Shown one piece after another: positions 18,440-28,090 of a stretch of 64,000 nucleotides of DNA. Source of the DNA: an uncultured Prevotellaceae bacterium (GTDB taxonomy: Bacteria > Bacteroidota > Bacteroidia > Bacteroidales > Bacteroidaceae). Position numbers and translations under genes: made by a program. The notes under the pieces are model-generated. The model was not told where the DNA came from. It saw only the letters and a list, made by a program, of their open reading frames with translations, and searched no databases. The stretch lies in the NCBI GenBank assembly GCA_900543815.1, contig UQST01000007.1:1-64000 (forward strand), in the 5' to 3' direction. Every line of letters starts with the position of its first letter. The stretch's first letter is position 1.

Positions 18440-18480
18440 AAAGAAGCCGGGGACAAACAAATGAATGCTTGCCCCCGGCT
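18440..18480 (-). terminator. Terminator of the giant DUF4465 gene
   Basis: AGCCGGGG (18445-18452) pairs with CCCCGGCT (18473-18480); on the minus strand the stem is followed by TTCTTTTTGG. It lies 23 bases past the stop at 18504. Confidence 0.85.
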
Positions 18481-18503
18481 GACAAAGTTATGAAAATCCG
18501 AAA

Positions 18504-21500
18504 TTACTTCTGAAGCACCTTACGCGCAGTTCCGTTCTTGTAGCGCAGGATATTGATGCCCTTCTGGCTCTCGCCCAGCTGCTGGCCTGCCACATTGTAG
18601 CGGGCAGAAGCGGAATGGCCGTTGAAACCGTCGGCACCACTGATAGAGGTGGGCATATCATAGGGTACACTCAGGAACTGAATCTTACCCTTCTGCACGG
18701 CCTTCACGGTCACGGCAAACTTCTCAACGGGATTGTTGATGACAGTCAGCTTGCCGTCGGCGGTGAGGGTGATGCACTCCTTCAGTTCGGCAGGCAGCTC
18801 GTCGGCCAGCGAGTAGCTGACTGTGACCACTGCATCATCAAACTCGAAGAAGGTACTCAGGTCTATCTCACGGCCGCTGCTCTGCACATCGGCCACCTTC
18901 ACTTCACGCTCGCCATTGAAGTTGTCGAGGCAGAAGTAGGCAGGTGTATTGAGTCCGTAGGCTCCCGTATCAGAGCCAGTGATGCTGTAGGTTACGCTGG
19001 TCACCTGGCCCAAGGGGCGAAGGTCAACCCACTGCCAGCTGTCCAGAGCATAACGGTCAGCTTCGTTGGCTGAACGGTAATCGGCCAGATAGTAGTCGAG
19101 AGTGCTCTCGGTGCCGTCTGCCTTATGGCCGGTGAAGGTCACCTTGAGGTAATCTCCCTCCCGGAACTTGCGTGCCACTCCGGCTCCCTGCTTGATGGCT
19201 GAGAGCGCATAGGCGTTGTTGGTCACGTAGCAACCACGCAGGCTGTCACCCTCGATGGGGCTGTTGAGCACCTTGATAGTGCCATTGTCGTAAGCCACAG
19301 CGTAGTTCTCAGAGCCGGCATAACCGCTGCCCACGCTGGAGTTGAACTGATCGGACATCAGCACAGTGAAGTCGGTGCCCGTGCGACGTGAGTAGCCAAA
19401 GCCTCCCCAAGTGTCGTAGTCGGCCATGCAACGGTTTTCGAAGCTGTACGAACCGCTCACGAATGAACCTTGCATCTCCTCGAGTCCCCAATTGTTCTGG
19501 CCAAGCTGGCCCTTGGTGTCTGGTCCCCACCAGTAGCCATCCTGCTCCAGGAAGAGGTTCTCGAAGGTGGCTGCCACAGCGTCGCCTGTTACAGCTACGC
19601 GGCAAGTGTCGAGTGCCACCTTGCCATTGGCATCGGTAACGGTGAGATAGTAGAGATCGCACTCCTGAGGAGCATACTCCACAAGGCTCTCACCCAGAGC
19701 ATCCAGACTGTCGGCAGCCACCTCGATGTGCTTGCCATTGGTCCAGACGATGCTGAAAGGTGCGGTACCGCTGGTCACATAAGCAGTGAAGGTAGCCTTC
19801 TGACCCTGCTCCACACTCTCGCTCACCTCGGCAACTGCTGCCACATCGGGGATTTCAACGATGATTTCACCGCCTGCCACAAACTTGCCGGTAGCATATA
19901 CCTCGCTGTAGGAGCCGCGCAAACCACGCAGCACAACATAAGCCACATACTCCTTGTCCTTGGTGAGAGAGTCCAGAGTGAGGGTTGCCACATCGCCGGA
20001 GCGCACTACCATCATGTTCTGAGACTTCTGCACATCCTCTACAGCAGGTGCTTCCTCGTCGGCGAGCTTCACCAGAGCATAGATGATGGCGCTCTTGTCG
20101 GCCTTCACCACCGCAACAGCTGTGGTATCGGTGATGTTTGCAATGGCGGGATAACCCTCCTGCATCTGAGGAGCGGTCTCGTCGGCACTGTACTCATAGG
20201 CACCTATAGTGGGATGCTCGGCATCGCGGGGGGTACCCACAAGGTCGGTGCTCACGAAGGCAAGAGGCAGAGCGTTGCGCAAGTTGCCCTCGTTGGCGGG
20301 CTCCAGCACCTGGTCGCTCAGGAAATCGGTCTGCTCACAGTAGCTTCCCTCTTCGCCGCTCGCAGCCACCCACTCCTCGAAGGAAGCGTAAGTGGACTTG
20401 TCATAAGCGAAGGCCTCACCGCTTGTGTAAAGCACATTATGTGCGAAGTGGACGGTGGGGGCAACCTTTTGGTTGTAGCAACGATAGACGTAACCGCCAT
20501 CATTGAGCCTGAAGATATTGTTCACCACATGCACTTCCTCACCCTGCTCATTGTTGATATACAAAGCCACCGTGGGACTCTCGGGAGTCATCAGCACGGT
20601 ATTGTTGGCAATGTAAAGGTGGTCACACTGGCTGCTTATCTTGATTCCCGATGTGCTGTTGTTGGCTCCGGCCACCAGCACTTCGTTGTTGGTAATCAGA
20701 GCAGGTGCATCGGCTGTACCATGGGCTTCGCGCAGATAGATGGCATCAGCACCCTTCTCGATGTTGATGTGGAAGGTGTTGCCGCTGATTACCAGTGCAT
20801 CATCACAGAGATCACGCTGCTGGGCATCAATACCCGAGTAGCTGCTGCTGGTCTCGCCATTGTTCTCGAAGCGGTTGTTCAGTATCTTGGCACCAAGTTC
20901 CTCCATGCTATATACGGACTTGGAACCCTGGTTGCGCAGGATGTTGTTCTCTATGCGTCCGCCACGTTGCTTGGGCAACTTGACATGGCTGGTGCCTGAC
21001 AGGCGCACCCCGATGTAGCCTCCCTCTATCAGACAGTTCCTCACGGTGAGGTAGTCATTGTTCTGGAAGGCCTGATTTCGGGCGTATGTATAGATGAGGT
21101 TGATATCGTTGCTGTACGAAGTAGTAGTGGGAGCATGCACGTAGCAGCTGTCTATGGTGACGTGCTGACTGAGGTTCTTCAGATGAATCACGCTGGGGAA
21201 GAGCACGTTCTCAGTGGTCAGCTCGAGCCCACGCAGCGTGAGCCAGTCGGCGCCGGAGATGGTGAACACACCAAACTCAGCAAACATCTTGTCATCGCTG
21301 TAGGGCGGTTCGCTGTACTGCTCATAGCTTATCTTCACGTCGTGCCAGTCGCCGCTCTCGCTCTGGATGGTGACTGTGTTGGTCGAGGAAGCACCCTTGA
21401 TGGCAGGCACATTCACGAGTTCCTTGTAGATGCCACGCTTTATGTTGATGGTCACAGGACCGTCGATACCGTCCTTGAGTGCATTCACAGCACCCTGGAT

Positions 21501-24500
21501 AGTGCCATAGTCGGCCCCTGCACCCACGGTGATGGTGCCGTGGAAGCCACTCTTGACCTGAGTGGAAGCGGCTGCAGGAGTCTCCACAGCCACCTTCTGG
21601 CCATTAGCCACAACGGCGGTAAGCGATGCGCTCACGCTTGCATCAGCCTCGGCAGCCGACTGGATATCGTAGGCCAGCCAGAACTTATACACTCCGCACT
21701 TGGTCACATGGTAGTTGCCATGTATGGTGTCGGCAGCCTCGGACAGTTCTCCGAAAAGCTTTTGGGCGGCAAAGGTGCTCACTGTATCTGTGGCAAACAC
21801 CTTGGCGCATCGCACCTGGGCAGCGTCGGCAGCCTGCAGAGCAAGTGCGGTGATGTCCAGTTGGTCGAGATCGCCATCCACCTGCACATCCATGCGCACC
21901 ATCTTGACATCCTCTTCGCCCTTCATCACGCTCTCGGGAGCAACGGGCTGTGTGGCAACAGATGCGATGTGGAGAGGCTGCTTCTGATAGGCTGTCACCT
22001 CGATAGCAAAGCCCTCGCTCGCCATCTTCGTCACAAAGCGCACGGTGAGTTTGCCGTCCTCTGACTCCGACACAAAGTAGTCGGGCTTGTCGTAACGCGA
22101 GTAGGTAGCATCGGCCTTCTCGCCTGCCTCGCCTCCGTTATAGACATAGAACTTGTCCTGATAAGTGACGTTGAAGCTCTTGAAGGTCAGTTTTACGCTC
22201 TCGCCAGGAGTCTTCGGTGCAAAGGTAACTGTACCGTCGAAGCCCTTGGTGTAGTCTCCGTCCAGTCCTCCATCGTCATAGAAGAGCAGAGGCTGTCCGC
22301 CGGCCACCAGCACTTCACCGTTGTCACCCTGCTGCAGATTGAAGATGTTCTTGATGCTGAAGGTGATAGAATCGGCCGAAGCAACTGCGTTCACCAGTGT
22401 ATCGGCTGTGCTCACGCTCTGCGCCAGCACCGTCACCTCGTCGCCCGAAAGCGCATCCTGTGACAGGTTGAGCAGCACGCGGAAGTTGTTGATGCCTTCC
22501 TTCAGGACGAAAGGTTCTGCCAGAGTGAGGGTGACAGGCAGTTCGCTCACCGCCTGGCTACCCTCTCCCTCGGGCAGTGTAACGTTCTGCACAGCCAGAG
22601 GTTCAGCCTCCTCGGGGATGGCTGAGTCGGTTCCATCCACCGCATAGAGGCTCACGCTGGCCACATCGGCCACATTGCCCTTGAGCATGAGAGCGGCGCT
22701 CTGCAGACTGCGGGCATTCAGATTGCCCGATGTGAGCACCTGCAGGGTGAGAGCCTCCAGGTTCTGTGCACCCACCGATGCTATTGTCTGGCTGGCAGCA
22801 ACGGCTGACAGCGAGTCGATAGCCATATCCTTGGACAGATACTCGCTCACGACAGCCTCGAAGCCGCGTGTTGTGCTCCAGCTCTGACTCACGCCGCTAT
22901 TGAATACCACCGTGAGAGCACCGTCGGCACTGGTGCTTCGCAGAGTCTGCTCAGGACCCTTATCCTTTTGGTCCTTAGAGGTCATCTCCCACAGGAGTTC
23001 GCCTGTGGTGCCCTTGCCGCTATATATCTTGATGCTGGCATGCTCGTTGCCGTAGCTGGCCCAATAGAGTTTGAAGAGAGAGAAATCCAGCTGGCACACC
23101 ATACCCTCGTGCAATGGCTCGAAGATGTTGATGCGGTCATCCGTTCCGCTCTCGTAGTCGGTGGAATAGTCTGACTTGCCTTTGGTGACGAAATCAAGCT
23201 TTCCGTTGACCTTCGTAGTGACGGTCCCTTGGTCAAGATGTGAATATACTATGTTGCGGATGAGGAATTCTCCCTCGGGGCTACCCTGCTCCACGGTGTG
23301 CTCACCGTCGCTCAGGGTGACTGATGTGACAGCTGCATCCACCTTGTCACCATTGGCGGCGGTGGGAGCTATATCGTAGGTGAGCCACAGATAGTTGTCT
23401 CCCTCGGCGAAGGTAATTCCCTCGGTGGCTGTTATCTCGAAGTTGTCATCGGTAATGTCGGCCTCTCCCACCTTCACTCTATCAGAGAACCCGGCGCTTG
23501 CCTTGGTGTAGTAAAGGGTTGCGTGGGCCAGTTGAGGATGGGTGCCAACGGTATTGAACTGCAGTTTCTGCACGCTCAATGCGGGTTCGGTGTTGCTTGT
23601 CTTGATGTTGAGAAGTAGCACGGGGCAATTGGCAGAACCGGCGCAGAGCGTTTCCTTCACGCTCTGAGTGGCTGTGATGCCTGCCACCTGCATGGGCTGA
23701 GGCTCGAAGAGCGACACCAGAGCCTCGAAACCATCCTTGGTGTAGCCGTCTGTAGTGCTCTCGAGAGTCACTGTGAGTGCACCGTCGGCGCTGGTGGAGC
23801 GCACGGCGAGCACGTCACCCGTCATCATCTCCCTTATCAGATTCTCGGCCGTAGCCTCCTTGCCATTATACACCTTCAGGTACTGGCCGTAGATGCTGCC
23901 CCTGAAGAGCGCCACCTTAGTGAAATCAATCATCACCTTCTTGCCTTCAACAGCGGGAACGAAGGTGATACTTCCGTTGAAGCCTTTGGTCACCTGGCCG
24001 TCCAGACCACCGTCATCGAAGAACGCGAGAGGTGTCTCGCCCACCGACTGAGTCCGATGCTCACTGGAAATATTGACAATGGCAGGCACTGCCACAGCCT
24101 TTGGCTCGCCGGCCTCAAAGGGGGAAACTCCCTCGGGCTTTGCCTTGGTGGCCACACCGGTCACCTCTATCTGCGCCTGTGCACCGATGTTGGCATCGTC
24201 CTTCAGGTCGCCGGCAATCATAAACCAGTTGCTTCCACTCTCTATAGCCTCACGCAAGACGAAGGAATAGACTCCGTCTGACTCCGTAATGTTGGCAGAC
24301 AGAGGAGTAAGGCCAGTAGCATAAGACGCGTTACCCCGGTAGAGTCGCAGGCTGGCGGGGTCTATTGCGCCTTCGTTCTTGGTGAGTCTATAGGAGATAG
24401 AGACCACACTATCGGCGTTCATCACGCCTGTTGCAGTCACATATACATTAGCCAGTGCAATGTCATTCTTGCGCACAGGTGCTTCGGGTACATGTTCATA

Positions 24501-25085
24501 GGACGAACCTGCAGCAGTCACCTGCATATCCTCCAGCTTGACACACTTCACCTTGGCCACCCATCCATCACACTTCTCAGCATAGCGATAGAGGTAGCCC
24601 ACCGACATCATTCCGCTGGGGTCAGTGGAATAAAAGGTCTTGGCAGCATCGAGTGTGCCCGTGAGCATCTCCATGAGGTTGCCCTCGGGAAGCTTCAAAT
24701 TGTAGGAGGTAACGCCGCCTGTATTGGTAGCGTAAGAGAATGAGTTGTCGGCATCAGCCTCGCCGTTATACACATTGATAAAGGCTGGATAAGAACTGTT
24801 GCTGCCAATGAGTTCGAACTGCTCGAAGGTAATCTGGATAGACATGCCTTCCTGAGCGGGCTTGAAAACAAGGAGCGACTGGGCGTTGCTGGAGCTGGCA
24901 CCGAGGATGTAGTCCGTTCCCTTGGGGTCGTAGAACGTAATCTCCTGCCCGGTCTCCACCGTTACAGTCTGCTTGCCAAACTGCGGTTGCAGTACAGTAT
25001 TGCCGCTCTGAGCCATAACCCTTGCGGGCAGGCACAGCGACACAGACAATACCAACTGCACAAGAAAGAGTAATTTCTTCTGCAT
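18504..25085 (-). CDS. Giant secreted multidomain protein with DUF4465 domain, B12-riboswitch controlled
   Basis: 2193 residues with signal peptide (1-25, RVMAQSG). Order by rough residue: CUB-like domain 1 (30-185); four CUB-like copies in all, at about 30, 345, 620 and 920, two sharing FDDGGLDG/YDDGGLDG and two sharing RSTSADGALTV; between them sialidase-N-terminal-like (BNR_assoc_N) modules with LWLTYDIAP and FWLAYDIQS; a right-handed beta-helix (about 1185-1630) starting GAGADYGTIQGAV; an FN3-like segment (1640-1740); an Ig/PKD-like domain (1742-1832); a DUF4465 domain (1838-2056) with YWWGPDTKGQ, YDTWGGFGYS, YVTNNAYAL, YYLADYR and TPAYFCLDNF; and a C-terminal NVAGQQLGESQKGINILRY sorting tail suggesting type IX secretion. 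I chose the ATG at 25085 because it starts the signal peptide. The leader carries a cobalamin riboswitch, so expression should fall when B12 is plentiful. Probable surface role in corrinoid capture; inference only. Confidence 0.85.
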   Translation of the reverse strand: MQKKLLFLVQLVLSVSLCLPARVMAQSGNTVLQPQFGKQTVTVETGQEITFYDPKGTDYILGASSSNAQSLLVFKPAQEGMSIQITFEQFELIGSNSSYPAFINVYNGEADADNSFSYATNTGGVTSYNLKLPEGNLMEMLTGTLDAAKTFYSTDPSGMMSVGYLYRYAEKCDGWVAKVKCVKLEDMQVTAAGSSYEHVPEAPVRKNDIALANVYVTATGVMNADSVVSISYRLTKNEGAIDPASLRLYRGNASYATGLTPLSANITESDGVYSFVLREAIESGSNWFMIAGDLKDDANIGAQAQIEVTGVATKAKPEGVSPFEAGEPKAVAVPAIVNISSEHRTQSVGETPLAFFDDGGLDGQVTKGFNGSITFVPAVEGKKVMIDFTKVALFRGSIYGQYLKVYNGKEATAENLIREMMTGDVLAVRSTSADGALTVTLESTTDGYTKDGFEALVSLFEPQPMQVAGITATQSVKETLCAGSANCPVLLLNIKTSNTEPALSVQKLQFNTVGTHPQLAHATLYYTKASAGFSDRVKVGEADITDDNFEITATEGITFAEGDNYLWLTYDIAPTAANGDKVDAAVTSVTLSDGEHTVEQGSPEGEFLIRNIVYSHLDQGTVTTKVNGKLDFVTKGKSDYSTDYESGTDDRINIFEPLHEGMVCQLDFSLFKLYWASYGNEHASIKIYSGKGTTGELLWEMTSKDQKDKGPEQTLRSTSADGALTVVFNSGVSQSWSTTRGFEAVVSEYLSKDMAIDSLSAVAASQTIASVGAQNLEALTLQVLTSGNLNARSLQSAALMLKGNVADVASVSLYAVDGTDSAIPEEAEPLAVQNVTLPEGEGSQAVSELPVTLTLAEPFVLKEGINNFRVLLNLSQDALSGDEVTVLAQSVSTADTLVNAVASADSITFSIKNIFNLQQGDNGEVLVAGGQPLLFYDDGGLDGDYTKGFDGTVTFAPKTPGESVKLTFKSFNVTYQDKFYVYNGGEAGEKADATYSRYDKPDYFVSESEDGKLTVRFVTKMASEGFAIEVTAYQKQPLHIASVATQPVAPESVMKGEEDVKMVRMDVQVDGDLDQLDITALALQAADAAQVRCAKVFATDTVSTFAAQKLFGELSEAADTIHGNYHVTKCGVYKFWLAYDIQSAAEADASVSASLTAVVANGQKVAVETPAAASTQVKSGFHGTITVGAGADYGTIQGAVNALKDGIDGPVTINIKRGIYKELVNVPAIKGASSTNTVTIQSESGDWHDVKISYEQYSEPPYSDDKMFAEFGVFTISGADWLTLRGLELTTENVLFPSVIHLKNLSQHVTIDSCYVHAPTTTSYSNDINLIYTYARNQAFQNNDYLTVRNCLIEGGYIGVRLSGTSHVKLPKQRGGRIENNILRNQGSKSVYSMEELGAKILNNRFENNGETSSSYSGIDAQQRDLCDDALVISGNTFHINIEKGADAIYLREAHGTADAPALITNNEVLVAGANNSTSGIKISSQCDHLYIANNTVLMTPESPTVALYINNEQGEEVHVVNNIFRLNDGGYVYRCYNQKVAPTVHFAHNVLYTSGEAFAYDKSTYASFEEWVAASGEEGSYCEQTDFLSDQVLEPANEGNLRNALPLAFVSTDLVGTPRDAEHPTIGAYEYSADETAPQMQEGYPAIANITDTTAVAVVKADKSAIIYALVKLADEEAPAVEDVQKSQNMMVVRSGDVATLTLDSLTKDKEYVAYVVLRGLRGSYSEVYATGKFVAGGEIIVEIPDVAAVAEVSESVEQGQKATFTAYVTSGTAPFSIVWTNGKHIEVAADSLDALGESLVEYAPQECDLYYLTVTDANGKVALDTCRVAVTGDAVAATFENLFLEQDGYWWGPDTKGQLGQNNWGLEEMQGSFVSGSYSFENRCMADYDTWGGFGYSRRTGTDFTVLMSDQFNSSVGSGYAGSENYAVAYDNGTIKVLNSPIEGDSLRGCYVTNNAYALSAIKQGAGVARKFREGDYLKVTFTGHKADGTESTLDYYLADYRSANEADRYALDSWQWVDLRPLGQVTSVTYSITGSDTGAYGLNTPAYFCLDNFNGEREVKVADVQSSGREIDLSTFFEFDDAVVTVSYSLADELPAELKECITLTADGKLTVINNPVEKFAVTVKAVQKGKIQFLSVPYDMPTSISGADGFNGHSASARYNVAGQQLGESQKGINILRYKNGTARKVLQK

Positions 25086-25124
25086 GATAAATGTTTGATG
25101 ATTGAATAAAGTAAGTTGCGTCAT

Positions 25125-25153
25125 CCACGGCATTCCGCGATGCCTGGTAGTGG
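25125..25153 (-). promoter_or_regulatory. Hairpin between riboswitch and start codon
   Basis: CCAC/GTGG and GGCAT/ATGCC form a two-part hairpin between the aptamer end and the giant gene. It has no T-run, so if it belongs to the expression platform it probably acts by masking rather than by termination. Confidence 0.45.
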
Positions 25154-25161
25154 AATTCCTT

Positions 25162-25349
25162 GCAACGGCAGGTCTTCTGACTTACCGCCCGGCGGCGAAC
25201 GCCTTCCCAAGGGTTGCGCATGCCTCTGCATACACGCAACACACTCAGTGGCTTCATGTTCGCGCCTGTTAAGGGCGGCTCACAGCAGCGGGACTGTCTG
25301 GGACTTTCACCCAATTCCCTTTTAATCACTCGGGGAGTGAACCTGTTGC
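25162..25349 (-). promoter_or_regulatory. Cobalamin (B12) riboswitch
   Basis: On the minus strand the conserved core blocks appear in order: GGGAATTGGGTGAAAGTCCC (25300-25319), AGTCCCGCTGCTGTGAGCC, GCCACTG (25246-25252), and AGTCAGAAGACCTGCC (25167-25182). The closing P1 pairs GCAAC and CAGGT at the 5' end with ACCTG and GTTGC at the 3' end. Size (about 188 nt) and block order match the cobalamin aptamer. It lies between a good promoter and the giant DUF4465 gene 77 bases downstream. Confidence 0.95.
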
Positions 25350-25354
25350 CGATG

Positions 25355-25385
25355 CAAAGTTATACCTTTCCTGCAAACTGGCAAA
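25355..25385 (-). promoter_or_regulatory. Promoter for the riboswitch and giant gene
   Basis: Minus strand TTTG (25382-25385), 19 bp, TAACTTTG (25355-25362). Perfect match to the Bacteroidota consensus. The predicted start of transcription falls just at the 5' edge of the riboswitch. Confidence 0.85.
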
Positions 25386-25573
25386 GGAACCAGCGGATAA
25401 AACTTCATGCTTCAGAAAAATGCACCTCCTGCCGTCTCCTTCCACCCTTCTGCACACATGGAAGGGAAATAAAGGGCAATCAAAGGCGCTAAGTAGCGGG
25501 CTTTTCACTACCTTTGTAATAGAGAAAAGGCCAGCCGGCCTATATTATATATAAGGTATAAGGAGGAACAGAA

Positions 25574-26062
25574 ATGCAGGACTTTGCAGCCATCGACTTT
25601 GAGACAGCCAACTATCAGCGCTCATCCGTTTGCTCGGTGGGCGTAATCATCGTGCGCGGAGGCAGGATAGCCGACCGCTTCTACTCGCTCATCAAACCCG
25701 AACCGGAATACTACAACTACCGATGCACCTGCGTGCACGGGCTTACCGAAGCCGACACGTGCAACGCGCCAGTGTTTCCCGTCGTGTGGAGGGAGATAGA
25801 GAAGCGCATAGGGGGACTGCCGCTGGTGGCGCACAACAAGGCATTCGACGAGAGTTGCCTGAAGGCTGTGTTCCGCATGTATCAGATGGACTACCCCGAC
25901 TACACCTTCCTGTGCACCCTACAGCAGTCACGCAAGGTGTGGCCACAAGGGCAGCATACGCTCGATGTGATAGCGGCACGCTGTGGCTACAACCTCGCTC
26001 ATCACCACCACGCACTGGCCGATGCTGAGGCTTGTGCCGCCATAGCTCTGCAAATCCTTTAG
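25574..26062 (+). CDS. DnaQ-like DEDDh 3'-5' exonuclease
   Basis: 162 residues, a single exonuclease domain. The catalytic acids are visible: DFETAN (Exo I, residue 8), HNKAFDESCL (Exo II) and HHHALADAEACA (Exo III, DEDDh type). Similar in size to stand-alone epsilon-like exonucleases of Bacteroidota; may process DNA ends or RNA, role not specified by context. It has an unusually strong AGGAGG about 7 bases before the ATG, rare in this window. A TACCTTTG box at 25509-25516 probably belongs to its promoter. Confidence 0.9.
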   Translation: MQDFAAIDFETANYQRSSVCSVGVIIVRGGRIADRFYSLIKPEPEYYNYRCTCVHGLTEADTCNAPVFPVVWREIEKRIGGLPLVAHNKAFDESCLKAVFRMYQMDYPDYTFLCTLQQSRKVWPQGQHTLDVIAARCGYNLAHHHHALADAEACAAIALQIL

Positions 26063-26099
26063 CCCAAGCGGGAGAAAGAAGATTGCCGGCACGAAAAAC

Positions 26100-26177
26100 G
26101 GAGCGCGCTGCAAGGGCTTATGCAGCGCGCTCCGTTGGTCATCGCAGCACGCTGCACAGGCACATGCAGCGCGCTAC
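26100..26177. repeat. 22-bp GC-palindrome array, locus B (4 units)
   Basis: Cores at 26100 GGAGCGCGCTGC, 26122 GCAGCGCGCTCC, 26144 GCAGCACGCTGC, 26166 GCAGCGCGCTAC, exactly 22 bp apart. It occupies the convergent gap between the exonuclease and CPBP genes and ends 9 bases before the CPBP stop. Confidence 0.9.
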
Positions 26178-26186
26178 CCTATTTCG

Positions 26187-26801
26187 TCAAAAAGGGAAGA
26201 ACACAAAAGCAGCGGCATCCCACAAGGCGTGGGAGAGGATAAGGGCTGGCAGGCGCTTGGGCAGCAGACAATAGAGCAGCCCCCAGCAGAAGCCACAGGC
26301 AGCGGCTGCAAGCAGCAGCATGAGGTTGCCGCTCCACACATGCACCAGCGTGTAACAGAGGGTGGCAACTGCAAAACCGCCCCAGGCACCCCATCGTTCT
26401 GCCATACGACGCTGTACGAAACCGCGCCAGAAGAGTTCCTCGGCAGGTCCGATAACGAAGAGCAGGAGCAGAGCAATAGCCCAGCGGGGGAAACTGCTGC
26501 CCATATCATAGATGGCATCCACCTGCGGGCGGGCAAAGGAGAAGAGGAGCTGGCTCACCTTGTCACCCAACCAGAAGAAGCACCACAGGCCAACTGCCAG
26601 TCCAACGCCCAACACCATAGTAGATAAAACACCCGAGCGCCCCTGGAAGGGATTGCCGCCCAAGCGGAGCGAGAGCAGCGTAAGCAGCACGCCCGAAGCC
26701 GTCATCACAGGCCAGAAGGGGATGCTGGGGGCGGTGAGCGGACTGAACATCACAAACCACAGCACGGCGGCTACCAGCACCGCCATCCATACTCGGTTCA
26801 T
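26187..26801 (-). CDS. CPBP-family intramembrane metalloprotease
   Basis: 204 residues, six to seven hydrophobic helices. CPBP (Abi) motifs: GPAEELFWRGFVQRR (motif 1, EExxxR), TLVHVWSGN (motif 2 His) and LSHALWDAAAF (motif 3, HxxxD-like). Integral membrane glutamic-type protease family related to Rce1; target unknown. The ATG at 26801 lies 2 bases after the menA stop; an in-frame extension upstream would overlap menA. Probably cotranscribed with menA. Confidence 0.88.
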   Translation of the reverse strand: MNRVWMAVLVAAVLWFVMFSPLTAPSIPFWPVMTASGVLLTLLSLRLGGNPFQGRSGVLSTMVLGVGLAVGLWCFFWLGDKVSQLLFSFARPQVDAIYDMGSSFPRWAIALLLLFVIGPAEELFWRGFVQRRMAERWGAWGGFAVATLCYTLVHVWSGNLMLLLAAAACGFCWGLLYCLLPKRLPALILSHALWDAAAFVFFPF

Positions 26802-26803
26802 CC

Positions 26804-27817
26804 TCAAGCTATCCATGTGGCCAGCAGGAATGAGAGTGCATAGAGGAGGCCAAAGGCCATCTGGGTCTGGGCTGTACGCTGGTCGAGCAAGGCGATAGGC
26901 TCTTCGGCCAAAGGCTTGGCTTTGAGCATCGTGCGCATATTGCTGATGGCCAGGGGAAGGGTAAGCCATGTGATCATGGCCACAAGGGGCAGAAGTCCAC
27001 AGAGGATGAAGATGGGCACGAGCAGATAGGAGAGTGCGTTCTGCACCACATACACCCTCTGGGATGTACGACCGCCCATTCTGATACTGAGGGTAACGAT
27101 TCCCGCACGCATATCATTGAGGATGTCTCGGGTGTTGTTGGCGTGCAGGATAGAGACGGTAATGAGTCCCACGGGCAAAATGAGTGCTACAGGTTGCCAC
27201 ATCCAGGCTCCTCCCACGGCATAGGCAACACCCAAGGCGGGCAAAAGAGCATAGCCAAGCAGGATGTCGAAGTCGCCCAGAGCATGAGCCTTGAGCCAGG
27301 GATAAGAGACTACCAGCAGTACTCCTGCCACTCCCAGCCAGGCTGCCTGCCAACCGCAGCGCATCAGTATGACTATACCCAGCAGCACAGCCAGTGCCAG
27401 CAGCACGTAGCCGAAGCGGAGTATCTCGCGTGGCTGGAACATGCCACTCTGGATGTGGCGCACACCATTGAGGCTGCCGGGAAGGTCGATGCCGCGAATG
27501 TGGTCGTAATAATCGCCTATCAGATTGCCGGATGCCTGCATGAGCACCAGCATGAGAAGCGCCAGCGGAGCACACCGCCAGTCGGTCACATAACCGCCCA
27601 CCGTGCCGCTCTGCCAGAAGAGCCAGGCTGCCACCACCAGCACAGGCACTACCGAAGCGGGAAACGACCAGGGGCGGGTGGCCACAAACCAGTCCTTGAG
27701 TCCGCGCTTCTGCCCCACGGCATTTGCGCCAGCGCTACCCTCTTTCTCACTCACAGCATCTCCCTTGTGCAAGGATGACACATGGAGGTCTTTCTTATTG
27801 CTTTCTGCATTCATCAT
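26804..27817 (-). CDS. menA: 1,4-dihydroxy-2-naphthoate prenyltransferase
   Basis: 337 residues. UbiA-superfamily membrane prenyltransferase that attaches the isoprenoid tail in menaquinone synthesis. Visible: WFVATRPWSFPAS after residue 40, the first Asp-rich motif NLIGDYYDHIRGID near 112, the second region with ALGDFDILLGYALLPALG near 190, and NNTRDILNDMRAG near 235. About 40 N-terminal residues (SNKKDLHVSSL onward) are extra relative to the family and charged; a later start is possible but none is better placed. A TACCTTTG box at 27956-27963 (minus) may be its promoter. Confidence 0.92.
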   Translation of the reverse strand: MMNAESNKKDLHVSSLHKGDAVSEKEGSAGANAVGQKRGLKDWFVATRPWSFPASVVPVLVVAAWLFWQSGTVGGYVTDWRCAPLALLMLVLMQASGNLIGDYYDHIRGIDLPGSLNGVRHIQSGMFQPREILRFGYVLLALAVLLGIVILMRCGWQAAWLGVAGVLLVVSYPWLKAHALGDFDILLGYALLPALGVAYAVGGAWMWQPVALILPVGLITVSILHANNTRDILNDMRAGIVTLSIRMGGRTSQRVYVVQNALSYLLVPIFILCGLLPLVAMITWLTLPLAISNMRTMLKAKPLAEEPIALLDQRTAQTQMAFGLLYALSFLLATWIA

Positions 27818-28026
27818 CTTTAGTTTTTATTGTTCCCAAGAATACGATTTTCCCTTCGAAGAAACCGGTTTGCCGTTTCAAGGAAGGGGGATGAAGGGTG
27901 CCTGCCAATGACGTGCAGGATTCGCCCCAAGGAATGAAAATCCTCATTCCGCTTGCAAAGGTAAGCATTTGAAGCCGAATAAGGGGTCTGGCGAAGGGGG
28001 AAAAGCATGCCGGCGGAACAATAGGA

Positions 28027-28062
28027 AGGGGAGTTCCATGCCCATTGGCACAGAACTCCCCT
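28027..28062 (-). terminator. Stem-loop after queF
   Basis: GGGGAGTTC (28028-28036) pairs with GAACTCCCC (28053-28061). No strong T-run follows on the minus strand, so this may be a pausing or mRNA-end stem. Confidence 0.5.
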
Positions 28063-28090
28063 CGCGTTTGTCGCTCGCAGTCAGAGTATT

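Noticed and set aside
18259..18456. Small 65-residue hydrophobic frame on the minus strand
   Set aside because: Its start lies inside the terminator hairpin of the giant gene, and its sequence has no clear ribosome-binding or family evidence.
19470..20999. 509-codon plus-strand open frame
   Set aside because: Antisense to the beta-helix region of the giant protein.
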